Of a stretch of 64,000 nt of DNA, positions 19,619 through 31,484 are shown in pieces. The position numbers were made by a program, and so were the translations under genes. The notes under the pieces are model-generated. The model saw only the letters and a program-made list of their open reading frames with translations, was not told the origin of the DNA and made no database searches. Numbering within the stretch: position 1 is the stretch's first letter; each line of letters begins with the position of its first letter. Source of the DNA: Rhynchonema sp. JSB1_4 (taxonomy: Eukaryota > Nematoda > Chromadorea > Monhysterida > Xyalidae); assembly GCA_030248065.1 (NCBI GenBank), contig JASAMV010007680.1, positions 1 to 64,000 of the forward strand, written 5' to 3'.

Positions 19619-22600
19619 ATGGCTGACGACGAAGACTATGGCGATGAGACCGCGTACGTACGGCACACGCTTTAAACTTTAGATTTAGGATAACAACAGA
19701 AAAAAATTGTTCTTGTTTTGTTGAATAAACAGTGATTTACGGCATACATGAGATTAATAAAATTCAATCATCCAGTTTCATTTACATCCCAGGAACATGA
19801 CGGAAACCGAGAAGGCCCTGTTTGTAAGTTTCTGGTGCGCAAATCCATAGAGAAAATTAGTACAGGAGTTTTTCACGAGCCCCCTTAAAGGGCTCGGGAC
19901 ATAACCGAAGGAAGGGTAGCAGGACATATTGTTACATACCGTTGGAAAGCATTCCGACAGCCTATGTCACGCACAAATTTTAAGCTCCTTGGAAATTCGC
20001 TATCTCTTGGTAGAGCGACTTTTCGTTCCAGAAAAAAGTGAATTTTTGCACAAATTGGAACGACCGGTGCAGAAACCCCAAATGAGTTGAAGGTCAAGTA
20101 ACACGTGGATAAGATTACAACAGCTTCTGAGTAACTTACGATCACAACTTCAATCGCTCAAGGCATTGCTTCATACGGTGAGGGTGCGAAACGTTCCAAA
20201 AATCGGCCATATTTTTCGAGAACACAAGTTTGTCCCTAAATTTTGAGGCCACGCTTAGCGCTGCGGAAATAAGAATGCAATGGGGAAATAGAGCATCGTC
20301 GAAAGTACCAGAAAATAAGGTTTTTAAATTTTTTTAACTCATGGCTATCTCCGTGACAGGCCTAAAAATCCATTAAATTGCCGCTAAATTAGGTGGTTAC
20401 ATTCATCGCCAGAATTGTAACACATAAAGGCCACAGATTGTATCGGATTCTAAACAAAAAAATGAGAGAAACGTCTGTCTTAACAATCTATCAAGGTCCA
20501 AAGACCCCAAGGTCTACAGATCTCTCGGGGCAGCCATACTAACCTGAGTATGATATTCAGCTATAAATGCTTATTGTTAACAGCTATCGTAAATGTGATA
20601 GCACCAAACAATGTATCTCGGGATTAGCTTTCGAATGATATATAACAAGCCCCAATAAATTCTTACGCTTAAGGGCAGAGGTTGAAAAACTGCTTTTTTG
20701 ACGATTCTGGAATGAACCGTCACGTCCCCGTGCGCGAATTCGGAATTTTGACCGTTTCTTGTCCATAGTAAGAGATAGTATGGGCATGTTATATATCGTT
20801 CGATAGCTACGTTGAAGCTACATCGTTTGATGCTATTAAATGTAGAATAATCTTTAACAGTAACGACTTATAGCCAAATATCTTATCCAGGCTGGCGTGG
20901 CTGCAGCAGCCGGACCATGGGGGTTGAAGTCTTGAAACTTGTCTAGATTGTTGGACTGTGCGTTTATCTGACTTTCTCGTTTCCAATGCAATACAATACG
21001 TGGCTTATTTACATCACATTTCCGTCAATGAATGCAACTATACAGATTTGTGGCAATTTTTAGGTCTTTTTCAGCCTGTCACGCCACTATCTAAGTGTTT
21101 CCAAATTTAAAGACCTTATTTTCTGGTACTTTCGAAAATGCTCTATTTTTCTATTGCATTTTCATTTCTGCAACATGAAGCGCAGCCTCAAAATTTAGAG
21201 ACAAACTTGTGTTTTCGAAAAATGTGGCCGATTTTTGGAACAATTCGCACCCTCACCGAGTGAAGCAATGCTTTGAGCGACTGAAGTTCTCATGATAAGT
21301 TATCCAGAAGCTGTTGTAATCCTATCCACGTGTTACTTGACTTTCAACTTATTTGGGGTTTCTGCACCGGTCGTTTCAAGTTGTGAAAAAATTCACTTTT
21401 CTCTGGAACGAAATGTCGCTCTACCAAGAGATAGCGAATCTCTAAGGAGCTTAACATTTGTGCGTGACATATGCTGTCACAGCGCTTTCGAACGATGTAT
21501 AACACTGCGCTCTGCTGCCCTTCCTTCGGTTGTGTCCCGAGCCCTTTAACAGAGCCCCGAGGCGAAATACTCTTGACGACGATTTCCACAAACTGACGAA
21601 AAACAACCAACAAATTTTTTTACTAATCTGTCTTCATCGGTAAATTGCTTGAAACAAAAAGATTAATTTTTTCGAACATACATAGCCCTGGGCCTTCATA
21701 TGGAAAACTCCGGTACGTTGTAGATTAACGATATACAGTAGTCCGTGTGTCATGCATGCGCAAGAGTGTCCTGTGTTCGGTCTAAAAAATGCACAAATTT
21801 CCTTTTGACTCTATCAATCACGCAGCCTAAAATCTGCAGCTCAAAACATTTTTAAGATGGCCAAAAAGAAGCATGAGGCCGAGATGGAGCGTTTCATTGA
21901 AGAATGGAAAGTGCAGCGGGAGGAGGAGCGGCAGAAACTGGATGAGGAACTGGAAGAGCTCCGGGAACGACAGGTTGGCCGGTGTTTCAACTTGACGTTG
22001 GAACTTCTACTCAACTTATTGTCCCAACTAACCATCAAACTACAATTACTTGAAATATATACATAAGCCCCCTGGTTTTATCCTCTTTGTCGCCATGTAA
22101 TTATAGTATTCAATAGAAGAATCATTGTTTTTGTGTCAACACGAATATGTATGCACTAGATGGTCACGTGAGACCGAAAACACAAGCAGCTTTTATCTTG
22201 TCCTGGTTGTGCAAAAACGCGTAAACTTTGTCGGCATAACGGACAGCAGGGCACCGGCGGATCAAGTTTTGGGCAAGGGAGGGGCCAGATCCGAAAAGTC
22301 ATTTTTATCTGATGCGTGTTCCATTTTTTGAAAAGTCTTTATCTTTTGTATGCGTAGTTAGAACCGGCGTTTTTTACAATAATAAACCACACAAAACATC
22401 ACGCACGAGAAGTTTTGGCACTTTTTATTCAAGTATGTATGTATAACCGTATACGGATACGACCATTGCCGGAATCCCCCATGCATAGATATTTTGTCAA
22501 ACTCCTCACTTTCCACTCGCAGGCTCGACGTCTGGAGGAACGAATGGAAGACGAAGCGCGTATGAATGAAATGTTGCAATTGGCCGAGGAGCGACGCAAG

Positions 22601-25600
22601 ACTGAGGAGGTATGGGTGCACCGCTGAAGGGACGCTGTCAGATATTTGCTCAGACGCGGCCACAATTGCACCACGATATACAAATGACATCTTTGCATCT
22701 GCTCAAATACGTGCAGCTCTCCGAACCTAATGTATAAACAGGCGTGAACAAGCGTAACTAATAAGAACTGGTCTTCTGACTGTTCAGGAAGACCGCAAGA
22801 AGAAAGCTGAAGAGATCAAACGAAAAAAGGAGGCCGACCGAAAGAAGAAGCAGGCATTGATGCAGGGCGGTGCACTCATGGCTGCCGGGGATGGCAAACC
22901 GAATTATGTGTTGCCCGAAAAGGTAAAGCGTCACTGTACCGCAATGAGTCTGAATTATTTTGACAAGTGGTCATAGGAGAGCTTTTGACCAAAAAAAATT
23001 TTGGTACAAATTTGACTTGGCACGTCACACACTCTGAAAATGAGTATTACGAAAGCACCAGCTGCGCTGAACGTGCGTAACACATAATGAATTCAACTTC
23101 ACTGGAACTATCGGACATATACATACGTGTTGACGAATATTTCTCGCTTTCAAAGTCTATAAAAGGGACCACTCCAGAAAGATCCGGTGGGTTACTGTAC
23201 TCTTGGACTGGGTAAGAAATAATACTTTATGTATGAATGCATATTTTATGTACCCTTTACTCAAGTCCGTTTATGTACCCATATTGAAACATCTGGGGTG
23301 TGGAAATGTGACCCAGTATTCATACGGTTAGCAACATTAACCTGTAACATTGCGCAAACAGCATGCGCTTGTTTCCGGGATTTGTCTTGCCATTCTAGCG
23401 CGGCTGATATTGGTCCTCTGTCAAAATTTGAAACGTTTGTTTGATAAGTGAATATAAGGGTGGAAATTCATAATCGTTTCGGCGCCGCGTGCTTGTGTTA
23501 CACACTTTCCTGTGCATTAATTCAATTCCAATTGAATTCATTCCATGTATCAATTCAAATGTACATTTTAGCATTATTAAAAATTTTTTTCCCCTATGTT
23601 CTTCTGGCATTTGCGTCACACACATACAGTATGGACGTGGTATTTGTGGAATATATGTGCGAATCGAGCGCAAACATAGTGAACTCGAAGCACGGCTTAT
23701 ATGAATGTCGTCAACGCTCGTCGTCGCAACTCGCACCCCTATGTATATAATGCCATTACGTGCTGCTCGCGCTCAGTCCAAGTTGCTTGACCTTGTGACG
23801 ACCGGAGTTGACGATTTTATTTGACGGCTGAAATAATGAGCCCAAAGCGCAAGGCTGGCTGTAATTCCGGCCCTCTGCTGCGACGCTCACCGACAACTAT
23901 CCGCGCAGCAGAGAGTTTTGAAACACAAATTCAAAAGTAAATAAAGATTCGCCTTACTTTTTTCAGAAAGGCACAAAGTCCGACGAATCAACGGGCATCA
24001 AAGCGATGGGCGGCACTGGTGAAACGATTGAGGATTTTCAGAAGGCAAAGGCCGAATATTTGGAGCAAGTTGGTGTAGTTGAACTTGATGAATCAAGGGG
24101 CTTAGCTGGTTGGGAAACTGAAGCGCGGCAACATTTTCATTGATCTCTGATCGGGGGTCACACGATGTTAGTCAGTTTCTCGGCAAGGTTTTGTCGAATG
24201 TATAATTCTTAGGTCGTCCAGTAATCGCAGATTTAGACCAGCGGTTTGGAACAGAGAAACGCAAGACTTGACGCCATTCTCATTGATTTTCCCTGATGCA
24301 GCAAGGCAACAACGAAAAAACCTCTCCATCACAAATTTGAATTTGCCTATAAGCACTCGCTCGCTATATACGCGTTTCGAACATAGCGTACATACATATG
24401 TATGTATGCAGGTACTCTCATATGCGCACGGTCCCTGATATTACAAATGTTTCATCATTCATGTGCAGTACAAGAGCGACCCGCCCGGTCTAGATGAGTT
24501 GGACACCACCGCATTACGCCAACGTGTCAAGGCGTTGCACAAACGCATTTGTGAGCTGGAGGCCGTGCGTTACGACATGGAGCAACGCATGAACATACAA
24601 GAAATGGATGTGGGTTACGGTAGATTATTGGACACTTGGTTACTGTTTAAGTGTTTGACGACCAGTTGATGTTTCACATAATTGGGAATGAACACAGTTT
24701 ACCGTGCCCACACGACCGACCGGGACATGGAGCTGTTCGTCACTTTTTGAAGAACGTTAAAGGGTGTGTCTAACGTCTCCTAACCCCATGTTTTGTTGGG
24801 TGGAATTGAAAGATGCCCCCGAAAGGCCGCCGTGTGGAAAAAACCGCATCTTCTAACTCGCTAAATCGCGAAATCTTGAGGGTTACTTTTCGAATAAAAT
24901 CAATTTCCGGACACAAAATTCAGACTGAGCAGACGGAAAAGAGCTACGAAGCGAAACACACACAAACCAGCTTCTATGTGTTAAATGAAACATTCATTGT
25001 GTCCACAGTCAAGACAGCAGCCAGAGCGGTGTGTGTTGAGCGTCTACGTGCATTGTATAGGCGGCTGAGCCGCGCTTAAACATGCAATATGTTTCAGCAG
25101 AAAAACACCAAACGTGAGTAGCGCGCACTCAAAAGCGCCTGGAGTTTTGTGTCCGGAAATTGATTTAATTCGAAAAGTAACCCTCAATATTTCGCGATTT
25201 AGCGAGCTAGAAGACGCGGTTTTTTGCACACGGCGGCCTGTCGAGGTCATCTTTCGATTGCACCCAATAAAAAATGGGGTTAAGAGACGTTAGACACACC
25301 CTTTAAAGGGCTGGGGCTTGAATATACATACAGTACGTTCTACTTACAGTATACGCGGTTGCTGTAAAGGCCTAGCAGTGTACACTGTACACTGGGATGC
25401 AACAGTCTGTGCTTGTATGATTGTTGCTCTATGGTATGTATCAGACACAACAGTTTGTGGTCGAACAAGCAAGATTTACTCATCAACCACGACAATGAGC
25501 AGCAGAGAAACACTTGTCGGGTAGCTGAATCAGTCGTATCTGACCGACCCGACGGGTATGACATCGGAGTACCACGTAGGTACATGCACACTGTGTCTCA

Positions 25601-27979
25601 TGTATCACGGGAATGTACATATAATAACATCATTAGGGGCATATTAGGTACCTAATAAGTACATAATGCCTCCAAAGTGATTTGTGAAGAAAATTTTTCG
25701 ACACGAGAAAAAATGACAAAAAACCTCAAAAAGGCAATTTTTGGACGTTTCAGAGAATTTTTTACCCCGTTAAAAACAACTTTTAAAAAAATTTTCCCAA
25801 TCCTGATACAACGCTTGACAAACTGATGCTTTCAGATGCGCGAAATGCAGGAGCGCAAGAAACAGAAATTGCGTCAAATGGCGATGAAGAAGGGCCTGGA
25901 TCCGGACGCGTATGCCGCCGCCAAACATCCGGTTGGTTGATGTTTCACATGTTGTGCGTTGAACTTGGTAATTGGATCGCGTGACTGTTTTAATAGGTAT
26001 ATGGAGATGTTGAGAGATTTATTGACCGGACTTGAGATTTGTTGATGCTGCTTGTAGCCGATCTCACAATGTGCAGCGGATTTGCGGATTCAGCGGATTA
26101 GCGAGCCCGCTTTTCGAGCAAACCGATATTCCCTTTTTAACTCTCCGATCCGCTTGCATTCTCTGAGGTCTGCCTGCGTTCGATCTAACAGCCGTCTGAG
26201 GACAACTTTTGCGCTAAAAACTGTAGGCGAACTGTAACATCTCGAACACACAAAAATGCACAGGTCTTTTTTTAGTGTAGGGTAACGAACAAAGTCACAA
26301 GTCTTATAAGGAGACAACGAAAAAAAATTAACGACAAAATGCACAAACAAGTCACGCTGTTTGGCACCACACAATTTTCAGTTCAAAGTGTCCGTGGCCA
26401 GCGCTTATGATCGTCAAATCGATCGTCGCTCATATGGTGAACGCAAGGATGTGTATGCGGTGGGTTAATTTAATTAAAAGTTGCTATCTAATGTTAATTG
26501 GACATAATGTCCACACAGGCGTTGCGTTTCACCAGGGGAAAATTTCAACGTGGCCGTGAAACATCAGGAAGCAACCAATCGGCTCGCCAGATTAGGGTCG
26601 AGCAACGCGATGTCCAAGCTTTGTTTATATACATACATATGTACTACCCCCAAGATCAAGCGCGGTCGAAGGGTTGTTAACCAGCAGCTTTAGTTCCAAA
26701 GTGGATTGATGCAACCGCCCACTTTGCTTGCAGCCAAAAATGCGCAAAGCCAAAACAGTGTACCACGGTTCGGGCAGACCGCCCGGCGAGTGGGGACGCA
26801 CGCATTTGGAAGAGATTGAGATTCTGCGCAAACTAATGGAGGACAATCCGACCAAGTATGAGGAAGCGGTTAGTATGTGTGCGTCTCAAAGTCGATTGTG
26901 AAGCGAACGTGGATAGACTGAATTTGTTACTTGAATGTTTGCTTTTCAGCGTCGCGCCACAATTTCTTGCACTTGAAGGCCGATTTATTGGGCATTTGAA
27001 CAGTTTTGCTGGAGAAAAGCGCAGAAATTACCCACTCTGTTCATTTTTGTGAGCGAAATACACGGCGCTGGGCATCAAATGTTGACAGCACCTTTTACCA
27101 TAATAAGGCCCCCCGAGCGCTTTTGTCGGCAACATTTCTAAATGTAGCCCTCGAAAGCTCGGTTGGCGCGGGTGCCATGCATGCCAATAGGTACTGTGCT
27201 GAATCGGTACGGCAACAGATTAACTGTATGTAGCTCGCCCCAATGGTATTAGCGTAGGGTGGAGCTTAGACCTGCGCCAGGACTTGGCAGCCTGAAAGCC
27301 TAAGTCTGAGTCCAAGCGTAGGGTACTACTGGGGGCCGGGCAAGCAAATTTGTAGAACCGATGACGTGCGCATAAGCTCCATATTTCAAGCATGAATGTA
27401 CCCAAACTCGCAAACGGCGCACATTTCAGTGTCCAATGGAAAACCCACAACCGCCATTCAAGCCGATCCCAATGGTGGCGCCCGAAGGCGATGAGTGCGA
27501 TGCGCCCCCTGAACCGGACGCCGCACCGCCCGAGACCGGATCCGATTTTGTAAGTTTTTTGACTGTGGCTGTTTTTTTTTAAACTTTTAGTGGGATGCGT
27601 ACTGCCCTGCCACCTGGTTTTGGTGTCACTTTGGCCACCTGTTGCTTGCGCACTGACGAGCACCTGGTGCACCGTCCGTGTGCGAAACGGTTGAAACTCA
27701 CACTGCTGTGTGACATCGCATGAAGGCGGCAGATCGACGAGAATATACATAGCTTGAGAACGACGCTTTGGCCAAGCGTTTTTATGCTTCTTCAATTGGT
27801 ATGCATTTCTTCAGTTGCGGATATGAACTTCCTCGAAAATTATGAAACATTTCCACTTTCGCGAGTTTCGTAAGCTTGGTGGTGCTTTCTTTTTTCAGCA
27901 CAAAGAGGCAGCGCCGCCAGCTGAAGAGCCCGCGCCTGCGCCCGAACCTGAACCCGAGCCGGTCGCGGCCGAAGAATAA
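19619..27979 (+). CDS. troponin T, left-arm copy (complete, 12 coding exons)
   Basis: Troponin T anchors the troponin complex to tropomyosin on muscle thin filaments. Exons: 19619-19653, 19793-19823, 21857-21973, 22523-22609, 22788-22922, 23967-24068, 24469-24609, 25836-25931, 26382-26459, 26734-26868, 27430-27549, 27899-27979. All junctions are GT-AG and phases agree, giving about 385 residues. Order: acidic start MADDEDYGDETANMTETEKA; Lys/Glu-rich tropomyosin-binding coiled coil (RFIEEWKVQREEERQKLDEE, RRLEERMEDEARMN); NYVLPEK; C-terminal coiled coil (LCHKR-type region LRQRVKALHKRICELEAVRY); MKKGLDPDAYAAAKHP; DRQIDRRSYGERKD; HGSGRPPGEWGR; acidic Pro/Glu tail ending PVAAEE. The last blocks are typical of invertebrate, especially nematode, troponin T. 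Core residues equal the right-arm copy; differences cluster in the tail. Intron 2 holds a TTAA element absent from the other arm. Confidence 0.93.
19889..21545. mobile_element. TTAA-target foldback element in troponin T intron, left-arm specific
   Basis: 1.66 kb bounded by TTAA at 19885-19888 and 21546-21549. Ends AGGGCTCGGGACA and its complement; inverted arms of about 550-650 bp (GCTCTACCAAGAGATAGCGA and complement). The right-arm intron at the same place is only about 350 bp and reads GAGCCCTCTAACAGAGC, an unoccupied site. TTAA targets are typical of piggyBac-type elements, but no transposase is encoded. Confidence 0.85.
23178..23211 (+). other. 34-nt candidate alternative (poison) exon of troponin T, left copy
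   Basis: Between an ACTCCAG acceptor and a GTAAGA donor lies an identical 34-nt segment in both arms (right: 58071-58104, minus). It encodes KDPVGYCTLGL and resembles the KDPSFGL motif that follows the same place in insect troponin T. Being 34 nt it ends in phase 1. Joined to the next constitutive exon it shifts the frame and meets TGA after about 19 codons. Either it is an exon of a transcript with a different downstream partner, or a frame-breaking regulatory exon, or an evolutionary remnant. Confidence 0.4.
24761..25302. mobile_element. TTAA-target foldback element 2, left-arm specific
   Basis: 542 bp between TTAA (24757-24760) and TTAA (25303-25306). Ends AGGGTGTGTCTAACGTCTC and complement; inverted arms contain GGCCGCCGTGTGGAAAAAAC. 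The right arm at the matching intron reads GAACGTTAGGGCAGGGGCTT without the element, an empty site. The arms encode matching frames on both strands (TASSNSLNREILRVTFRIKS), which arise from the inverted structure, not from a gene. Confidence 0.88.
25310..25805. mobile_element. partial hAT-like element related to 59587-61122
   Basis: Shares GACCGACCCGACGGGTATGA, CACTGTGTCTCATGTATCAC and the TTTTTGGACGTTT region with the right-arm element in reverse complement. It ends CCCAATCCTGATAC near 25806. The left terminus is not resolved and no target duplication was found. It occupies a troponin T intron. Confidence 0.55.
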
Positions 27980-28116
27980 ACAAGAAATTAAAAACTGCTT
28001 TTTTCGTATCTTCAAATGTTTGTCGGTTTTTAAGTAGAATTTTTTCTGGACAATATGCGTTTCTTTAGTCACTCGTTACCAGTTCCTCCAAAGTTGTCGA
28101 TGCCGATGGTTTTCAA

Positions 28117-29321
28117 CAGTGTTCGAACGGGATCCCGATCCCGATCCCGATCCCGGGATCCCGGGCCCTTTTTCTGATCCCGATCCCGATCCCGATCCCG
28201 TCATTTTGAAAAAGTCAATCCCGATCCCGATCCCGATCCCGCCCAAAAAAGTACCGGGATCGGGATTAAGTTTTGAGAATAAAACGTAAAAAATTATGCA
28301 ATCATAATTCGCCAAGCTGTTGTAAGGGCGCGGCCATGCAAACGCGGGCGCGAGTAGCGGGTCAGAAAAATACTCTGTATGTCCAACAACCGCCCCGTGT
28401 TTGCATGCCGCACTTGCGGGTCGCGGTTTGCGGGTCACTTGAAACATTTGTTTGACTGCAACACACAAAAATTAACCAATCCGCGTCCAGCCAACGTCGC
28501 AGACTGCCGTAACATAGCGCTGATTGGTTCATTTTTGTGTGTGATGGCTAAATAAATGTTTCAAGTGACCCGCAAACCGGCGCGACCCGCAAGTGCGGCC
28601 ATGCAAACGCGTGGCGGTCATTGGACATAGAATTATTGCTGACCCGCGGCCCACAATCGTGTTTGCGTGGCCCCGCCCCTAAGAGGTGCTCGACGGCTGA
28701 TTCCAAGCATGATGAAACCGCAAGCACCACCACACGCGAACAAGTCGAGCTAGAACTAAACGGTTACACAAAGTTGCATCGAACGAAAGGGACTCAGTTT
28801 CGAGGAAATGTTGTCATGGTGGGCAACAAATGAGACAAAGTTTCCGCGACTGGCACGTCTAGCTTCCAAATATCTAAGCGCTCCGTTTACGAGCGTGCCT
28901 TCTGAACAGCTCTTTTCCAGTGCAGCTGATTTGTTTGATGACAAAAGATACTGTTGAAACCAGAAAATGGTGAAATGCTTGTCTTTTTGTCACGGGCTTT
29001 GCCATTGATCGACTACAATTATGATCTTTGATATCCGTCATCAGCTATTCTCGATTTTCAATCGGCTTTAATCAATGTTCCGGCGGGTGTTTATCCATGT
29101 GTGATAAACATGTTTCATGGTTGTCTGTGACATTAACGTGCATCTTATGCATAAAATGATGAAAACTATTGCCTTTGGACTATCTGGTCAATCCCGATCC
29201 CGATCCCGGGATCCCGGGTTTTCAAAACCGGGATCCCGATCCCGATCCCGGTCCCGACAATTTCTTGATCCCAATCCCGATCCCGATCCCGGGATTAAAA
29301 ATGAATCCCGTTCGAACACTG
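28117..29321 (+). mobile_element. hAT transposon relic with 8-bp duplication, left-arm specific
   Basis: 1.2 kb. Ends CAGTGTTCGAACGGGATC and complement; flanking exact 8-bp duplication GTTTTCAA (28109-28116 and 29322-29329). Subterminal arrays of GATCCC repeats give long foldback arms. The interior keeps a transposase C-terminal remnant (separate entry). It sits 140 bp after the troponin T stop codon. The right arm at the same place (about 51.68 kb) is an empty site. The same family occurs at 53915-55096 and 57236-57368. Confidence 0.95.
28802..28957 (+). pseudogene. hAT transposase C-terminal dimerisation (hATC) remnant, left
   Basis: The frame reads EEMLSWWATNETKFPRLARL, then a stretch with TSVPSEQLFSSAADLFDDKR before a stop. 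This is the hATC signature (P-x-TSVPSERxFSSA-G). Upstream coding is frameshifted and the DNA-binding and catalytic parts are absent, so the copy cannot make a transposase. The right-arm relative at 54579-54824 is broken differently, by a 2-nt insertion. Confidence 0.8.
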
Positions 29322-29591
29322 GTTTTCAAAGCCAGTAGAGGTCGTTTCCGTAACTCGGTCTGAAATTATCCGGTGATCTATGTATTTTACATTGAATCGT
29401 AGTTTAGGATCCACTAAAAATTTAAATATTAGCGCGGACTGCTGTTTTCAAAATACAATTTTCAGCCAATAGTGCAGCATATGCAAACCCTTTTACTTAA
29501 TTACGTACACGTGTGTGTCTGAATGTTTTTTTTGGAAATGTTTCAATAAAATATGGCGATGCGAAACGAAATGATAGATGGACACGGACGT

Positions 29592-30006
29592 GGTTCGAAC
29601 GGGATTGCTCAAAGGGAATGCGATCCGGAAAATTAATCGGGATCGGGATTTCTTAAAGGGATTGGAACTTTCCGGATCGGGGTCGGAATTGAAAACCGGA
29701 ATCGGGATTGCAGTTTTTGATCACCACTAATCATACTGCTGAAGAAGTTTCATTTTGATTCAGCGCAGTCGGGCTACAAAACACGACCAGAAAAATTACG
29801 TCAGATGGTACTGAGAAACTCGGCCGTTTTTTTTCACATTTCTGTGGTCATATGTACACACATACATACATTATGTTTGTATCATACAAAACTGATACAG
29901 CTCCAATTTTTAGAAGCGCCATAACCCCGACAGCGATCGGGATCGGGAAATAAAATCGGGATTTCGGGATTTCATCGGGATGGAAATTTTCCGATCGAGC
30001 ACTGGA
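29592..30006. mobile_element. degenerate GATCCC-type element, shared by both arms
   Basis: GGTTCGAACGGGATTGCTC at the left and CGATCGAGCACTGG at the right, with GGGATCGGGATT words between. Its counterpart at 50737-51160 has TGCACGAACGGGATCCCG and AATCCCGTTCGAACAACG. Because both arms carry it, insertion predates their divergence. Confidence 0.6.
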
Positions 30007-30715
30007 CAAGGGTTGTTTTCCGCCGCGTGGCACCACACAACGATGGGTGTTTCAGCAAGGTGGCGGTCGATCTTGCTTGGCGTTATGATTTAATTTAATT
30101 GAATCTGAATTTAATCTGATTTAATTGTTGGCACTGGATCTCATCAATATCATCGTTTTATGCTTCACATGAAATCTGGAACAAAACGGTGCAAACGCGT
30201 GAGTGCGACCATCCGTACGCGAAGAAGGATATCACCTCAACTGGTCCACTAGGTCCACATAACCGTTATTTCTACTAATAGAAACCCTACGTGGGTTTCA
30301 GCCATGCCTTTGTGGGGCCTCCATGGGACTTCTACTGGGAATGGTTTCAATTTTTTCAGGTGTGATTGGTGAAAAAATAACCTGATTCATTGCAGTAACA
30401 ACAACAAGAGAACTAAAATCTGCACAATAATAAAGGAAAGAGTGTTTGGTGACTAGGAACTGATCAAAAAAAACAGACCAGAATTGGGTTGTGTGGCGGT
30501 GCTGTAACTTCTCTCAATTTGCGTGGTGGTTACCGTTTGTGAAGCTATGTAGGATGTGATTTTTTCTTTCATCTGTTTTCCCCATAATTTTTTGGGCCCG
30601 GCCGTGGTGCGCAAGCATCAGCCATCAGGCGTCAGGAATAAAAATGTTCTAGAACATCGGCCGATACAATATCAATACTTTGGATCTTCATTTTTCCGAT
30701 AACATGTAAAATACT
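30007..30715. other. intergenic, alignable to 50040-50690
   Basis: Non-coding sequence between the troponin T and KCC 3' ends, conserved between arms (ATGGGACTTCTACTGGGA and complement). The two genes converge, so this is a shared 3' intergenic zone. Nothing gene-like. Confidence 0.5.
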
Positions 30716-30898
30716 TTATACTCTGACAATACTTTTGGGAGAAACTTTTCAACCGCGTTGCCTGATCCGTAAAGCGCGGCATTATGCGTGCACTGGCTAC
30801 AGAAGTCACGTGACCGCTATAGCCAGTGCACGCATCATACGCTTTACGGATCAAGCAACGCGTTTGAAAAGTTTCACCCAAAAGTATTGTCGGAGTAT
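30716..30898. mobile_element. 183-bp foldback MITE, left-arm specific
   Basis: Nearly the whole segment is one hairpin: CCGTAAAGCGCGGCATTATG and CAGTGCACGCATCATACGC arms around GAAGTCACGTGACC, ends TGACAATACTTTTGGG and CCAAAAGTATTGTCGG. The right arm at 49940-49960 lacks it. Confidence 0.85.
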
Positions 30899-31484
30899 AC
30901 ATATATCTTGCTCTTGATCGTGTCTCACAATCTTCTTTTTATTGAACAATATACTTTATAGTGTGTAAGATATGAATAAAAAATGCTGCGTATATTTTGT
31001 TGAAAAATTGGCTTATCAAAGAGGAATGCAGACAATGCGAAATAACTAGAGATAAATGTTGAGATAAGTATTTTTAAACAGCTCAAGTATTTGCAATATC
31101 AAGCGCCCAATTATCATGTCAAGTTAGTTGTACCGGGAGTCTCGTCATTCAGAATACAGTATGATAATCACGAATGTTTTCGTGACAAGTGTGGCTGCAG
31201 AATGGCGCTGAATTGCACGGATATCTGCCATGAAGTATGCAGCTCATTGTGAAACATCACTTGTGATGTGTGAACGTGTAACGGCTGATGCACGTAACCG
31301 AGTGTGTTGAACAATGTTCGAGTCACTGGAGTAGCAGATGTTTCACAGCGTGCAGCACTGCCTAACAGCATCACTTTCCGTAACGTAGGTAGCTACATAT
31401 GTATCTAAGTGCTTGACACCGAAAATTAATATGTGTTTCGAACCGGACCACACCTGGCTTTTCAGCACACCTCAAAACACATTA

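Noticed and set aside
24813..25250. Similar peptides (TASSNSLNREILRVTFRIKS) on both strands
   Set aside because: Explained by the inverted arms of the TTAA element, not by a protein gene.
30716..30898. microRNA precursor
   Set aside because: The hairpin is long, lies in intergenic DNA, is missing from the other arm and has MITE-like ends; better explained as a foldback transposon.
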